Shown here: positions 36,241 to 49,169 of the stretch, piece by piece
Layout of the letters: the number at the start of each line of letters is the position of its first letter
Position numbering within the stretch: the first letter of the stretch is position 1
Assembly: GCA_027186245.1 (NCBI GenBank)
Contig: CP114483.1
Coordinates: 29,146,642 to 29,210,641, forward strand
DNA: 64,000 nt
Direction of reading: 5' to 3'
Origin: Coriaria nepalensis
Taxonomy: Eukaryota; Streptophyta; Magnoliopsida; Cucurbitales; Coriariaceae
Made by a program: the position numbers and the translations under genes
Notes under the pieces: model-generated
Seen by the model: only the letters and a program-made list of their open reading frames with translations
Told to the model about the DNA's origin: nothing
The model's database searches: none

Positions 36241-38176
36241 TCTTATCTTTTCAGTTTGAAGCATATTATATTAATTAAAAGTTACTTATGGTAAGAATTG
36301 TCACTGCTATTATACTCGAGATCTTTAGTTATTTTATAATAGATCAGGAATGAGAGTATAATTTATAAAGTATAAGATATCAATATGAGATCAAAGTTTA
36401 TACATCTAAATTTTTAGTAAGGTTTCAAATACATCAAAGTTAAATGTAGGGTCGACGTACTCGGCGGGTCAATGGCTTAACAACTCGACATACTCGACGC
36501 CTCCAATATGCAAGTGGCTCAATGTACTCGACGATCTCGACAGCTTAATGCCTTAGCGTACTCGACGCCTCCAATATATGAAGTACTCGACGGGTCGACG
36601 TACTCGATGCCTCGACGTCTACTGTAATAGCAATATAGTTGTTCGACACGTTAAGTTAAATTATGTGTTTTAAGTAGAATTGATAATCAAGTTCGTACTA
36701 AGATAAACACATGTTTGGATAGGTTAGGAGCTAGCCCAAACCTGCAGGATTTACAAGGAACTCTTGCCAATGTAGGACATACAACAAGTAAGTAAAGTCT
36801 CACCTACAATACAAGTATTTTTACTATTTATTCAGCTTGAGATTTATGATATTGATATGAATGCAACATAACATGTTGAACATTGAGTTCATTTCATGGT
36901 GCTGTATTTTTATAAAGCATCTTGGAATTGAGTTTATATTATTTGAATATATACTTTTTTCAAAAAGTATTGAATACATCATCAGTTTTTATGGAAAAAC
37001 GCCAAAGAGAAATGTTATGTTTTTAATTTTATTAGTGTGATGCTTGGCATGACATAAGTATAACATATAGTAAGACACTGTCCGATCAGGGCAAAATGAG
37101 CGGAGTTGTTAACCTCAGAGATTTTATTCGATCAGGTCTGACTGAGAGAGGTCATTGATCCAAGATATGTATGATCTGATCAGGGCGGACTGAGTGAAGT
37201 CGTTGATCTCAGATATTTTTTGTCATAGAAGATCATAGATCACAGTAGTACTGACGACAACATTCTCAGAGCTCATAGCAGTAGAAAGAATGTCTCATTT
37301 GGATAGAAATATTTATAAGAATTTGCAAAACTATTCAATCGAGTTCTTAAAATGTATTTCAATATGTTTTGTGCGTGAGAGATAAAATCTTTACTTACCT
37401 AGCTTTTTAGCTCATAGTAGTTGCTTGTGTTTGTAAGTGAGTAAATAAAGGGAAAGTTAGTAGCTTCTTGACTGGGTGAATATAGTGTGATCAACTTGGT
37501 ATGGAGTACATATGGGTCCCATCTGTGGGAGATAGGAAAGTTAAAAATATAATTTTGGAAAATGCCTTCTTTTTACGTATTTTGAGAACCTTTTAAAAGC
37601 AACATCTTGTTTTATTAAAAGGGTTATAAAAGTATCGTGTTTATAAATTATGTACATAAATTATATATATAGCATAATATGTTTACTTTCAATATAGTTG
37701 CCGAGATATAAAGAAAATAGAGTTTTAAGAAAGTTCAAATTTTTTGGTATCTTTACCAAAGGTTTCCCAGTTAGCTAAGTAACGTCTTTACGGGTTATAT
37801 TAGATTTTATGTAAAGTTATAGTTGATATACTTTCATATTTTATATACATGATAAGTTTTGATGTGTTACCGACCTCTCAAAATTATTATAAAATGTGCA
37901 TGGGTTACACATACAGTGCAAGACGTGCCTGGAGTATGCATATGTAGAAAAACATTATTATAAGACATGTCTAGGGTACGCATACAGTATAAAACGTGCC
38001 AAGGGTATGCATCAAGTAGAAGACGTTTCAGGGGCATGCACATATGCGAGTCGATAATCACCTAAGGCCTAGTTTTGTGTTGTAATAAAAGTATTATTAA
38101 TTTTATTCGTCGGTAATCACACATGGCCCAATTTTGTATTATAATAAAAGTATTAGTATTATTTCAAATTGAAATA

Positions 38177-38213
<37 letters not shown>

Positions 38214-38220
38214 CGGTTTT
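36241..38220. repeat. Repeat-rich block inserted in the element A PMD frame
   Basis: Three local tandem arrays: gtactcgacg-type words at 36450-36645; a 55-65 bp unit with gatcaggg..tgagtg-ag..gttgatc at 37080-37225; and a unit of about 38 bp with agacgtgcc..gggtatgcat at 37895-38045. These are followed by a 52-bp pair ending ataataaaagtatta (about 38048-38155) and (TA)18 at 38177-38212. The makeup suggests an LTR or solo LTR of another family, but ends and target duplication were not found. Confidence 0.5.
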
Positions 38221-39843
38221 TCGTAATGGTATTTCGATAAGCAATATAGCCAGTAGGAGGTCGTTCCATTCCTTGAACTGGATTTCAGGTTTTCGGCTCG
38301 ATGGTCTACTGAAACTGAGACTACTTTTTATTTCGAGCTTTTTTGAAGAGTGGTGGATGGGCTTGTTTGATCTCCATGTTGGGACACAATTGTCTGCCGA
38401 CCGAATTCAGGGCTTAAGTGTGCCTACTTACTCGGGACTCGTCTGGGTTAGGCAAAAAAGAGGTGGCTCATCGTATGCTGACTGACCATCTCAATTAGAT
38501 ATTCTAGCCTATGCAGATCATACAAAATTCATTGGAATAAGTAAGTGAACTTATAATTTTATTCATATATCTCTCTATGCACTATTCTTTTCTATTGAAC
38601 ATCAACGCTTTTCTTCGTGCAGATAGCAAGTCCAAACGGGTTTTCAGCCGATGTGCTTCTAGGCGGGGAAAGAAGAAAGTCTGCACTCCTGGTCAAGCTT
38701 TGTCATTCTCAAGGGATAGACTGTATTCAGAGAGGGATGAGCTTTCCTTTCAGCCCTCTCTAATGATGACACCCAGATATATAGTTCATTTGCCCACTTT
38801 TCGATATATGTTTACTTACTTGATCAGTCATTCTTTCTAAACTTCACTGATACCAGAATAATTGATTATAGACATGGCTTGACTCCAACGAATGAGAGCC
38901 TTAAGAATTGAAGGTTGGATTTTACTCACGAATCTTCTTCAACTCCGGCCAATGTTGTTTCTGGATTTCGGTCGTACGTCCCTTCTTTAAGGTCTGACTT
39001 CTCGACTGTGGACTCAGTGTCCAAGATTATCCCAAATGGTGATCCCATCATACCAGCTACTAGTAGTTGTCCTACTGCTGGTACAAATCCTTTAGTGTTG
39101 ATCGACCCAGCACCAGTCATCCTATCAACAACTGAGGAGGTAAATTTTGAAAACCTTTGTGTATGTATCATGTATCCCTCTTAATTTTGAATTATTTTAT
39201 AGGAAGGTAGCTCGATGGACGATGAAAGCACCGTAGCGTTTTGGGTAAAGGCAGCTATGAATATTATAGCTGAGTGAGTGACACCGGCTCTCTCGACCTT
39301 AGGGAAATATTTCATGTCTTAAGTTTTGTTGCTTTATTATAGAGCTACAAAGTTGTTTTGCTTACCCTTAGTTGAGGTTATGGTTCATTCAGATGGTTAT
39401 GCGATATGGAAAAGGATTCAATGCCTACTATCCGATCATGAGTTTCTGGGGGTGTAGAGGGCAAGCTTAGCAAGTCCAAGGTTTGACATCGAGAATTATT
39501 TCCGTCTTTATTATGCAAGCTCTACTAGGCTTGATAGCTTTTCTATTCAAATCAGATACCACCGTCAAAAAAAGAGTGGCAAAATCTAGAGATTCATATG
39601 CCTCTGAGTTGGGCCAGATTGATGCTCGTTGACTCGAGCTGAGATGGAGGCTAGTGCTTTGAGGGTGGAGAGAGACCAAACGAAGGTTACTCGGTCGAGC
39701 ACTACAAAGCGATTGAAAGAGCATACATCTAGGATAGTGAGAGATGGCCCTGGTGTTCTGGAGTGGCTATCTATTGTGGAGGCAAATCGTAGGACATTAG
39801 AGTCATTGTCGACCACCAGGAAGATGTTGAGCAGCCGCTCCTA
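38221..39843 (+). pseudogene. C-terminal part of the antisense frame of element A
   Basis: Continues the plus-strand frame after the inserted block, in pieces separated by GT...AG-bounded gaps (for example gtaagtgaac at 38540 to gtgcag near 38624). Peptides include LNWISGFRLDGLL, PADRIQGLSVPTYSG-like (ADRIQGLSVPTYSGLVW), a Ser/Pro-rich stretch at 38915-39150 and a charged, probably coiled-coil end (AEMEASALRVERDQTK) at 39629-39843. No family is recognised beyond its link with the PMD part. Decayed. Confidence 0.5.
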
Positions 39844-40129
39844 ATTGTTTCCTTAGATTTTTTGGTTTTCATTTTTATCATATTTCATATATTTGAATTT
39901 TAATTCTAAGGCGGCTGAGAAGTTGTTCTCTGAGAATATGACTTTTTTTATACTTTTGCATCGCCGCCCGAGGGGCCTTACCCTTATCTATTCATAGTAT
40001 TGTGATCATTTTTTATTAATTCGGCGAAATTGAATATCCTTTAATCAATATAAGTGTTTGGTTGAAAAATCAATCTCAGCTAAGAATCTCGAGCGGACTA
40101 AAATAAGGTTTAGTTACACTTCTGGCCAA
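39844..40129. other. Spacer between antisense frame and integrase end
   Basis: Short non-coding stretch between the convergent 3' ends of the plus-strand PMD frame and the minus-strand pol. Nothing recognised. Confidence 0.35.
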
Positions 40130-41045
40130 CTTGTGGTTTTTAGTTGAGCCCTTCGAGCACTTCTATTTTATATTTTTATTAACTGAACTTCTGATCAATA
40201 TGATGTTGATTGGTTTATAATGCATTGCCCTCCAGACTTTCTAACCAATATGCGTTATTGTTGTAGACGTCCCATACTCGAAATGGTCATTCCTAATTAG
40301 GAGATAATTTTTCATAAATACGGGCAAACCGATTATAACCAATCGGCGAAATCACCTTCCATACTAAATTGTTAGTGGCAAATGACTTAACCTTGACTTT
40401 TTTATTATAGGCTCTGACCACTCAAATTTCTATGGGTAGTCATAGTGTCCATTGTTTGTAATCGGTCAGCCTCCAAATCCTCCAAGTCGATTTGCATCTC
40501 CTCGATATATTTTGGAGATGTCAAATCATTTTGTAGAGCGATTCTAAAATATTTATTTTATAGCTCTATCGGTATAACCGCCTCGTGGCCAAATCAAAAA
40601 GAATGGAGTCACTAACATACCAATTTTCTGGGCTACCTGACATGCCCAAAGAGCAGGTCCTAATACCTCGTGCCAAGATCTTGAATTATGGCGAATTGTT
40701 TTCTTAATCAAACCAACTATTACCTTATTGGTTGACTCGGTTTGCCCATTGGCTTGAGCGTATTATGAGGTGGAAGTTAGCAACTTGAACTCATACTCCT
40801 TCACAAATTTAGTCATCTTAATCTTTGTGAAAGTCGTGTCGTTATCAGTGGTTATTATCTCTAGCACACTGAAACGGAAGATGATGTTCTCTAGAGGTGG
40901 TATCAGGGTGAAGCAATTGGTTCCATTTAATTCGGGCTTTCATTATGACTGTCAGCCGGATGATGTGGTGGAGACTGCCTCAATAAAAGATTTTGACTGT
41001 GATTCTATAATCGTAGTACTATTTGGTAGACTTCTAACAATTCAT
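40130..41045 (-). pseudogene. Gypsy integrase C-terminal half of element A
   Basis: Minus-strand reading gives EIITTDNDTTFT, then YNAQANGQTESTNKVIVGL with the catalytic Asp and Glu positions kept, then SWHEVLGPALWACQ and, further down, NLVWKVISPIG and PN-EWPFRVWDVYNNNAYWLE, the typical integrase C-terminal tail. Several stops. The 5' part of pol is missing: the sequence ends at about 41045 in AT-rich LTR-like DNA. The same region of element B aligns throughout. Confidence 0.85.
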
Positions 41046-41410
41046 CTGTAAAAAAAACCCGTCACCGCATAATAATTAACAAAGGCCTTAGGAATTGTAC
41101 GGTTTCAACCATATGACTAATCAATTTAAAAAGATAAAATAAATAACGGTAAAAAATATAAATATATTATAAATTTATAGTGTGATTTCCTATTATCAAT
41201 AATTTTTTTTAAATAAATGTAATAAATACATATCAATTAAATCTAACTACGATAAATATATAAATAATTTGAAATTAATCTAAATCGTACCTTAAAAATT
41301 ATTATAAATATGTGGGTAAGTGGATTAAATTAAAAATTAAAAATAAATTAAAAATATTCATAAAAATAAAATTTTGAAATAATAAATTTTTTTAAAAAAT
41401 AATTATTTAT

Positions 41411-41888
41411 TTACCTCTAGTCATAGATTTCTGTGCGTATTTTATCCACCTTCGAAGCTTGGAAGCTTGGCTGCGACTGAAGGCTGCGTCTGGAACTCTG
41501 ACATACGGTCGAGGGATGCTTCAAACTGTGAAAATGGAGAACTACGGGAGAAAAGGAGATGCGAGGAGTCTTTTGCCGTGAATGAAAATGAAATTGTAGT
41601 GGGACCCTTAAAATTCGTATTGATAACTGGTATTTTTTCCCTAATTCAAAACGCACCGTTTCATTAAGAAAAGGGTTTGAATGGCATTTCATTTACCTCA
41701 CGTGCCAAAAAAAAATCGGATTAAAATGCACGTTTCCCATTTAGTACCAAACAGTATTTTGAACACATTAAACTTGATAAGACATGGGGTCAGCATTTGA
41801 CACCGTGTTTTGTAATTTATCTTTAGTGTTTACAATTGCTTGGTCAAGCAGACCCAAAATGTTCTCCCAAAGCCCATAAAATCTAGTC
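41411..41888. other. Upstream region of the cyclin D gene
   Basis: Less AT-rich than its surroundings, open on both strands over about 41417-41690, but neither peptide is recognised. Likely promoter and 5' UTR of the cyclin gene. No TATA box could be placed with confidence. Confidence 0.4.
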
Positions 41889-43395
41889 ATGACCAAGAAA
41901 CCCATCGCCACCCTCACCCAGCGATTCCGTTACCCCACCGTCGTCAATCCCGCCGCTATCTCTAAGTTGACCGCTCGTCCCTCTCTCAATGTCTCTCTCT
42001 CCAAACCCACAGCTCCTTCTAGCTTGCTATGCTACGAAGAATCCGACGACAATGCCGACGCGTCGATCTACGTACAGTCCTTGCTTCCATCTCCACCGTC
42101 CGATGAGGATTCCACCATATCCAGACTCATCGTTTCCGAGTCTGATCACATGCCCCATACAGATTATCTACGACGCTCCCTTGACCGTTCGATCGACATC
42201 ACCGCTCGCCAGGACTCCATCAACTGGATCTTGAAGGTACTTCCACCATTTCACTCATTTTCCATTTTTTCTTTAATTTTTCTATTATTTTTGATTTGTT
42301 GGTTTCTATCATCGTCAATGCAGGTGCACTCGTATTATAATTTCCAAGCAGTCACTGCTCTCCTCTCAGTCAACTACCTTGACCGCTTTCTCTCCACCGA
42401 TCCCCTGCCGGTACTTTTAGAAACCGATTTTGCCGAGAAAATGCCAGATTTTCCGCGGAGGTGTCTGAAACTGACCTTTTATTTTTTTTCATTGATCTTC
42501 TGATTTCCATCAGGAAAAAAGATGGCCGTTTCAGCTTCTAGCAGTGGCGTGCTTGTCATTAGCGGCGAAAATGGAGGAGGATCAGATCCCACTGCTCTTA
42601 GATCTCCAAATTTTCGAACCGGAATTTGTGTTCGAGTCCAAAACGGTGCAGAGAATGGAGGTTTTGGTCATGGAAAAGCTCGATTGGAGACTGCGATCTA
42701 TTACACCGTTCGATTTTCTCAACGATTTCATCTCTAAGCTTTTGTCTTCTTCCGCTATTAACGACCTTTCTCCGATTTTCCAAGCTTCCTCCGATCTCAT
42801 TCTCAGCACCACTCGTGGTAACCTTATGATCCGAATTCCTTTTACTTCTTTTTTATTGTTTTCTTGTTTTCAATATTCAATTCGCTAACTAACATATATT
42901 TATTAAATTAACTGATAATTTATGAAATCATAACCGCAGCCGTCGATTTCTTGGTTTTTTCGCCGTCGACTGTGGCGGCGGCCGCCGTCCTCTGTGCAGC
43001 GGGGGAGAATCTAGATGCTCCAGTAACGTTTCATGAGAGATTGAACGGAGTATGTACTTAGTGGTAGTAATTATAAAGTAAAATAGAAAATCCTTTTTAG
43101 GCGGGAAATTCGAAGTCGTTGAAAATAATTCTCTCTCCTTTTTTGGGGTCAGGAAATGGTGAGAAGCTGTCAACAACTAATGGAGGAGTATGTAATAGAC
43201 ACGTGTCCAGGTATACTCCTGAATGAGCGGAGAGCTGATCAGCCAGCTCCGCTTCCTAGTCCAGTTGGTGTCCTTGACGCCGCTGCTGCATGCGTCAGCT
43301 GTTATACGGGGTCCGATAATCCCAACTCTAGCCGTCAAGCCGAGCCGTGGTCCAAACGGCTTCGATCCTCTGCGCCGGATGTACAGCAGCGATAG
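41889..43395 (+). CDS. D-type cyclin, five exons (41889-42236, 42324-42410, 42514-42817, 42940-43049, 43153-43395)
   Basis: Predicted 363-residue cyclin D, the regulatory partner of CDKA that drives G1/S entry through phosphorylation of retinoblastoma-related protein. The N-terminal Rb-binding motif LxCxE is present as LLCYE (residues 46-50). Cyclin box: ARQDSINWILK|VHSYYNFQAVTALLSVNYLDRFLS across exons 1-2, then KRWPFQLLAVACLSLAAKMEE in exon 3, followed by the C-terminal cyclin fold (DFLVFSPSTVAAAAVLCA in exon 4) and SPVGVLDAAAACVSC plus a Ser-rich, basic tail in exon 5. All introns are GT-AG, 70-123 bp, and the phases agree (116 codons; 29; 101+1 nt; 2 nt+36; 81 with stop). The LSVNYLDRFL and SPVGVLDAA wording and exon pattern suggest the CYCD1 group. 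Subgroup is not certain. No disruption seen. Confidence 0.95.
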
Positions 43396-45849
43396 ATAAG
43401 CCCTCTTATATTTTATCTGTGTAAAAATTTTATTAAACGAAAGAGGAATTTTCGCTATTTGATTAATTATTGGATAAATATATTTATTTAATGTTTAATT
43501 TTTTGGTTTTTTAATGACGTCTGAGATCTGGAAGGTTCGTGACGTGGGCATGACGTGAGCATGCCATGTAAGAGTGGTTTTGAGATGTTTTTGAGGGAAA
43601 GGACCTGATTGGACGGAGAGAGGAGGGGGGGGGGGTGGTTATGGGAGACAGAGGTGAAATAAATCTGGACCGTCTAGCCGTAAAAGTAGGAATGGAATGG
43701 TGGGGTGAAGTAAGGAGGAGTACATAGTGAATATAGTAGAGTAGAGAGCCAAAAGATTTGATTTGATTGGGGGTGTTAGGATGACACTTCACATCACATA
43801 GGTCCTTGTACATACAGAAAGAAGCCAAAAAGATATAGGTGTCAAGCTAAAAGCTTTAAGAATCACTTAAAATTATTTTTTATTTTTTATATTTTCTTTT
43901 TGGCCAAACTTAATATTATACTTCATATAACTTATAATTAAGAGGTTATTGGTCTCGACTCTTAACTAAAATCTTAAGTTATTGGTATTTGCTTATTAGT
44001 TTAGATACATAGTAAGTAGATGCGACTCTTAACTAAACATTAAAGATTCATAAATACGTTGACCAAAGTGTTAGGTACATGGAATTATGAAATACTCTGT
44101 GCTCTTCCCCACATGTCACCCAGCCATTAAATCCTTATCTACTACAATCCTGCACAACTAGTGAGTGCTCTATTGTTAATGGCATCTTATGATCATATTT
44201 TGGGTACATAAAAATAATGGTTTGAACTTTGAAGATGTTCCCATTTCCACACTGGTCCTACTCCAACTTCGCTTTTGTTTCTTCTTGGCAACAACTTGTT
44301 GCATCGTATGTCAACGCCATATAAATGTCATTCTGTGAGTCCTCAGTTGGGCTTGGGTACAAGGAATGGGAGAAAGTACGCCCCATTAACTTCCAGAATA
44401 GTTTAAATCTCATTAAGGTCCAGCAAATATTGGTGACAATCTCAGGCCATTATAAGCCCAGCCCACCTACAGGACAAAGCTACCATTTCACAACTTTGAC
44501 ATATCTATCCACTTAAATAACGAATCCTAGCTTTCCGAGGGTTCACGTGGCATGCGAGAAATGAACCACGTGAAGTACTTAGACTGGGAGTGAATTCTAT
44601 GGTGCTGAATAGTATGGTGCCCATTTAATCCCGGGTTGTCTGCTATAATTCAGTATTTTTAAGTTACGATTTTAGAGACGAATTGCATTTAAAAAATATA
44701 GGTTTATTATGTTTAACATGATGCCTCGAGTGTTTTTTAAATGCAATGGGTTTATTTTTGTGAGTAAATGAGTTCATAACTTTTAATAATTTTGGGAGCT
44801 CGAATGAATTTATTGATAAAAAATAAAATAAAATTTCAAAAATATATTAATAAAAAAAGAAAAGAAAATAATTAAAAAAAAATCTAAAAATATATAAATT
44901 AAACATGATAATCCATATATTTTAAAATATAATTCATCTTAAAAAAACGTGACTTACTTAAATATATTAAACTAACATCAAATAACTCAAATTACATAAC
45001 TATATAACCCGGACGTTATACGATCTACTCCCACTTAGACTTTGATTCAATCGTTTAATAATAGTGTATGGTCAGAACAACTGGTCCCTCCATGCATGTT
45101 CGTACAACAATCAACTATTTCTCTTCTTGTCTCGACAAACTATGACGTGGCATTTCTTCTTTCCTTATTATATCTTCACGATTTTATTTATTGTAAATAG
45201 AGGTGGGTCCCAGATACACAAGGGGGAAAAAATATATGGGACCTGAAAGGATATATAGTATCTACTTCACAGCTAGTTGTATCCCATTCATCCGACCAAG
45301 GTTAAAAGCTTCTTCCATACGGCCTCCCTCCCCGATCGACAAGATAATAAATAATAATTACTAATAATAATTAATGATTAATAAATGAGAAAATAAAACA
45401 CATGTACGAACCGAACCAACGGTACTATCACTAAATATTTTAATTAATTATTTACCATTATATTTTTTATATTCCTGATATTATTATTCTTCTTTTTCTT
45501 CGATAACTATCACCACCGCCCCGAAATTCCAAGAACTACTTCCACCGTCACGCTAATATATACATATATATATATATATATATTGATATTGAGAAAATCC
45601 ATCATATCATATTGATAAAAATTTGAGAATATTATATGATTTTAAATATTTAATTAATAAATATAAACAAAATTAAATAAATGATTATAATGAATACGGT
45701 AATAAATATAGATATATCTAAAATTTAGATTAAATTTTATATTATTAGTTAAAAATTTAAATGTAAATAATAAATGTATTGTTATTGAGTAAAGAAAATT
45801 TAATCTAACTGATATAGTGAATATGTAAAAAATCTGAGATTAATTTAAG
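43396..45849. other. Intergenic region between cyclin D and element B
   Basis: 3' flank of the cyclin gene, with a G-run at 43625-43635, then AT-rich sequence. Gene-like composition at 44100-44600 gives no recognised peptide. (TA)n at about 45558-45583. From about 45700 the sequence weakly matches 41170-41290 at the right end of element A. Confidence 0.35.
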
Positions 45850-47209
45850 TTTTATTTTCTTTTCGACGTTTCTATTAATGAGTGGATGAAATTAAAAATT
45901 GAAAAAAATAGATAATAATTACCGAGATGAAACATAAAAATTATGCACGTTTGAAATAAATAGAAGATTATTAATTAAAAGTAATTATTCGAAAGAACGA
46001 TAAATTTGAGAAAACTTTGATTAAAATAGAAATTAATGACGACCTTTTGGCTACGACATGAAAATAAAATCTACATTAATCCTATACCTAAGATGTAATA
46101 AATTAAAGAAATAAACATGAAAAGAGAAAAGGTGTCTAATCTGTGAACAACATATTGAAACTTTCGCTCGGTTGAGAATCTGACGCTCTAATCATTATTC
46201 CTAAGAACAAATCTTAAAAAATTGGATATATACTTTTCCAGAGGAAAACAACAAGTGTCGGAAAATAGTCAAAGCGTAGAGAAAATTACGAGTGTTGCTC
46301 GATTTTTGTTTAAATATTTAGTTGTATGTTGATGTCGATCGGATGTTTTATTCATCAGTTGTTGATGATTTTTGTCTTTTATTTATAGGCAAAGAGCTGA
46401 TGGCACTTTTGCAAATAACTCAACCCGAAGTCCCAACTTCCCTCTAAAAATTTGATCATCTCCCCACCTCATAGGCCCAGTTGTTATTTGGGTGAGCTGA
46501 CTCTTTCCCTTTTATTTCCAACTGAATTTGATTAAAATGGTGTTTAGGTTCGTCTAAACAAACACACTCTCTCTTCCTCTTCAGTTTCAGTCGAAACTCA
46601 CATAATTCACCCTCCATTTTGGCCATTTTCTCAAAGTGGTTGAGACATATATGATTTTCATCATCTTTTTTGAAAAAAGCGTAAAGTGTCCATCAAATGA
46701 AAGATTTTGTCCAAAATTCTTTATAATTCCTTATTTTTTCGGCTAAAACCCGCTTTCCTCTCTCTTCTAATTTCGATCGAACCTTGTATGGTGAGAGGAC
46801 ATATGCCTTTGATTAACAGTCTTCCTTGTGCCACATCATTAATCCAAGTGAATTCCTTATTTTCTTGATTATTTCATAATTAAACCAATTTTACTCATTC
46901 AAACTTATTCGGTCGATTAAGATTAATTACTACCTAGTCTAATTAACACAACCATTTTAATGATCATATTTAATTCTTCAATTTAAATATAAACAGTCTT
47001 AAATGTAACAAATTAATTATTAAATTTATGCAAAGACCAATTCAACGTCTGACACATGTCCGATTTTTTTTTTGTCTCAACAAATGCCCCCCTTAATCTC
47101 ATTCAATAGAATTCAAATTTGACTTTGTATGAGGAAGATTAATAATCATGGTTGTCTATAAATTAGCCCTCCCGCCTCTTCATTTCACCATTCCTTCTCA
47201 CTTTTCACC

Positions 47210-47539
47210 ATGGAAGAAGATCATGAAAAACTTGAGTTGATCAATGATTCAAATGTGGCCGACCCTATACATATTTCAACCAACTCCTCCCATTATTCCA
47301 GGCGAATTTCCTATTGCGTTGATGAGCATCCAAACACTCAGATTCTTGACATGGTGAAGGGCACCGAGCTTGTCCTGAATGATATGAAGTTTGACGCGGT
47401 CATTAATCATCTCGGAATTCAACGATCTCACATTACCTTCATCAACTCTGAGCCGATTGTGTTACCAGAAGAACTCCGGCTCCTTAAAAATAAGTTACGA
47501 CCCTTCGTGGGAGTAGGGTGTCACCGCGGCCCAAAATGA
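47210..47539 (+). CDS. Hypothetical 109-codon ORF within element B, promoter-like context
   Basis: An intact frame starts at ATG in a good plant context (caccATGGaa). A TATA-like ctataaatta lies at about 47156-47165, roughly 45-50 nt upstream, behind a pyrimidine-rich leader. The peptide (MEEDHEKLELINDSNVADP..., SRRISYCVDEHPNTQIL..., PIVLPEELRLLKNKLRPFVG) is not recognised. It has no matching segment in element A. It may be the first exon of the antisense PMD gene, a captured host fragment or chance. Expression is unknown. Confidence 0.4.
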   Translation: MEEDHEKLELINDSNVADPIHISTNSSHYSRRISYCVDEHPNTQILDMVKGTELVLNDMKFDAVINHLGIQRSHITFINSEPIVLPEELRLLKNKLRPFVGVGCHRGPK

Positions 47540-48545
47540 TTTTGTTCTGGACGTGGTGCTTGCCGATATTTACATAGTCGTGTACTTGGGTCGCTCTACC
47601 ATTGAGGCTCGTCAAAATGACAAATGACGACTACAAAAATTCTGAGTGGCATCGATCTCATTAAGAGTCTCTCTTAGAAATCATACACTCGTTGATATAA
47701 TTTTGGCTACATCATTCTTTTCCTTTTCTTTTGTCTTTTTTGCCGATTTAGGATAAATCAATTTGTGATTTAACCCCCAATCGAAACAAATCTCATGTGA
47801 TTCGATAAAGAAACAACACAACTTGCTCGGTCAAATCGCCCTTTCTTGGGTGAAAATTTTAGTCGTCCAGAATGACTGTTTTCACTATAACTTTCGGTCA
47901 TATGAGTGGTCTTTATACGATTTAACCAATCACGACTGAATTTCTAAGATATGTCATATCCTTCTTAGATATTGTCCTTCTCTTTCCTTAATTTTCATCA
48001 AACTACTAAATCTACTATATAATCCACCTTACTCTTCTCATGGCTAGCCGAATTTGGCTTAGTTTTTTCCAAGATTTTGGCTATAGATGGTCCCCACTCA
48101 CCTTGGCCGAATTTTTTTTTCCTTTTTCTCCAAAAGATTCAGCTTAAACTTGCCTCTTTTTCCTTGTTTTTAGCTAAAATTTGTTCCTTTTACCACCTTC
48201 GGCCGAAACTTGTTATTTCAAGCCCCAATTTCGGCCATCAAGTGGGGATAGGTCATCTCCACTTTGATTCTACCAAAATTTGAGAGGAAAAGGTAGTGGT
48301 TGTACCATCTATTACACCTCTTACACCTTTCATACTTTTTCCTATCAAATTCAATCAAATCTCTTCAAATCTTCCTCCATATTTTAAGCCTTTATTCTAT
48401 AATCAAAACACTTCACCTTCTTCCTCCTATAAAAACTAAAAACCTCTTTATTTTCCTCCATTTTTTCACCTTCAAATTCTTACATCTTTTAGTCTATCTT
48501 CAATTTCTCTCATCGAAAGTTCATTCTGACCGGATAATCTTCATC

Positions 48546-49150
48546 GTGTAAGTACCCTCCATCCAAAGAGTCTAATTTTTGTGAAAACATGCTCACCCAT
48601 TCTTCAATTTAAAGCCTCTTCAAAAAGCTTCCAAAGCAAGTAAGTATCTTCCTCTTTTGGTCCCCTAGGTTTTTATTTAATCAAAAAGCTTCAAAAGCGC
48701 CCATTTTTTGTAGGTTGCCCTTATATGGTGAAGAGATTAGGTATACCTTTTTGATTAGGGAGCATGTTAACTTTTTTGTGGGGGAAAGACCCCTTCTTAT
48801 AGGACTTTCATAGAGACATGTAAGGGTGATAACAAGGTAACTAAAGTGGAGCACACTACCTTTATATTCATGTTAATTTTCAAGTACATGATATGTGTTT
48901 CGAGTTATGCTCCTACAAAGAGTATCTTCCTTTAGCCACAACCATAGCTGAGGGCAGACGCTTTTGTTTAGCTAAGTATGTCTTGGGACAGCTTTATAGG
49001 AGTAGTACATTTTTTACTGAGGTTCCTTTCGGGACGACTGAAGGGTCGCTTTGGATTACTCACTTTTGGGCATACTCTCACTTTTCAAACACCTATGGTT
49101 ATGTTTATTACGAGTACTTGGGTTCGGGATCTTTAACCGATCTCAAGTAG
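48546..49150 (+). pseudogene. PMD-like frame of element B, shortened
   Basis: Aligns with 34745-35840 of element A but lacks the middle. After leader blocks shared with A (acctcttcaaaaagcttc at about 48617) the frame gives LCSYKEYLPLATTIAEGRR, VLGQLYRSSTFFTEVPF and SLWITHFWAYSHFSNTYG (48893-49150), the closing block of the plant mobile domain (LGxLYR..., LW...WAYEHF). It converges on the integrase end, which begins some 20-50 bp away on the other strand. Confidence 0.68.
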
Positions 49151-49169
49151 AATCGGTCGATAAGGTTTT

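Larger units (their letters stand above)
33720..41410 (-). mobile_element. Ty3/gypsy element A (Tat-like), decayed, with antisense PMD reading frame
   Basis: The left part (33720-34900) aligns in order with 45860-46420 and 48250-48660 of element B: gatgagtgga, atcattattcctaagaaca, gttgctcg-tttttgttt, acctcttcaaaaagcttc. Integrase C-terminal coding lies on the minus strand at about 41045-40130. Between these, on the plus strand, is a PMD-like frame (34990-39843) interrupted by a repeat-rich block (36241-38220). Sequence at about 41290-41400 repeats 33730-33810 (gtggatt-aattaaa.., aaaataaaattttgaaataataaat), so a truncated second LTR end is probable. Boundaries are approximate. Confidence 0.7.

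Noticed and set aside
41989..42234. 81-codon plus-strand ORF in exon 1 of cyclin D
   Set aside because: Out-of-frame shadow of the cyclin exon.
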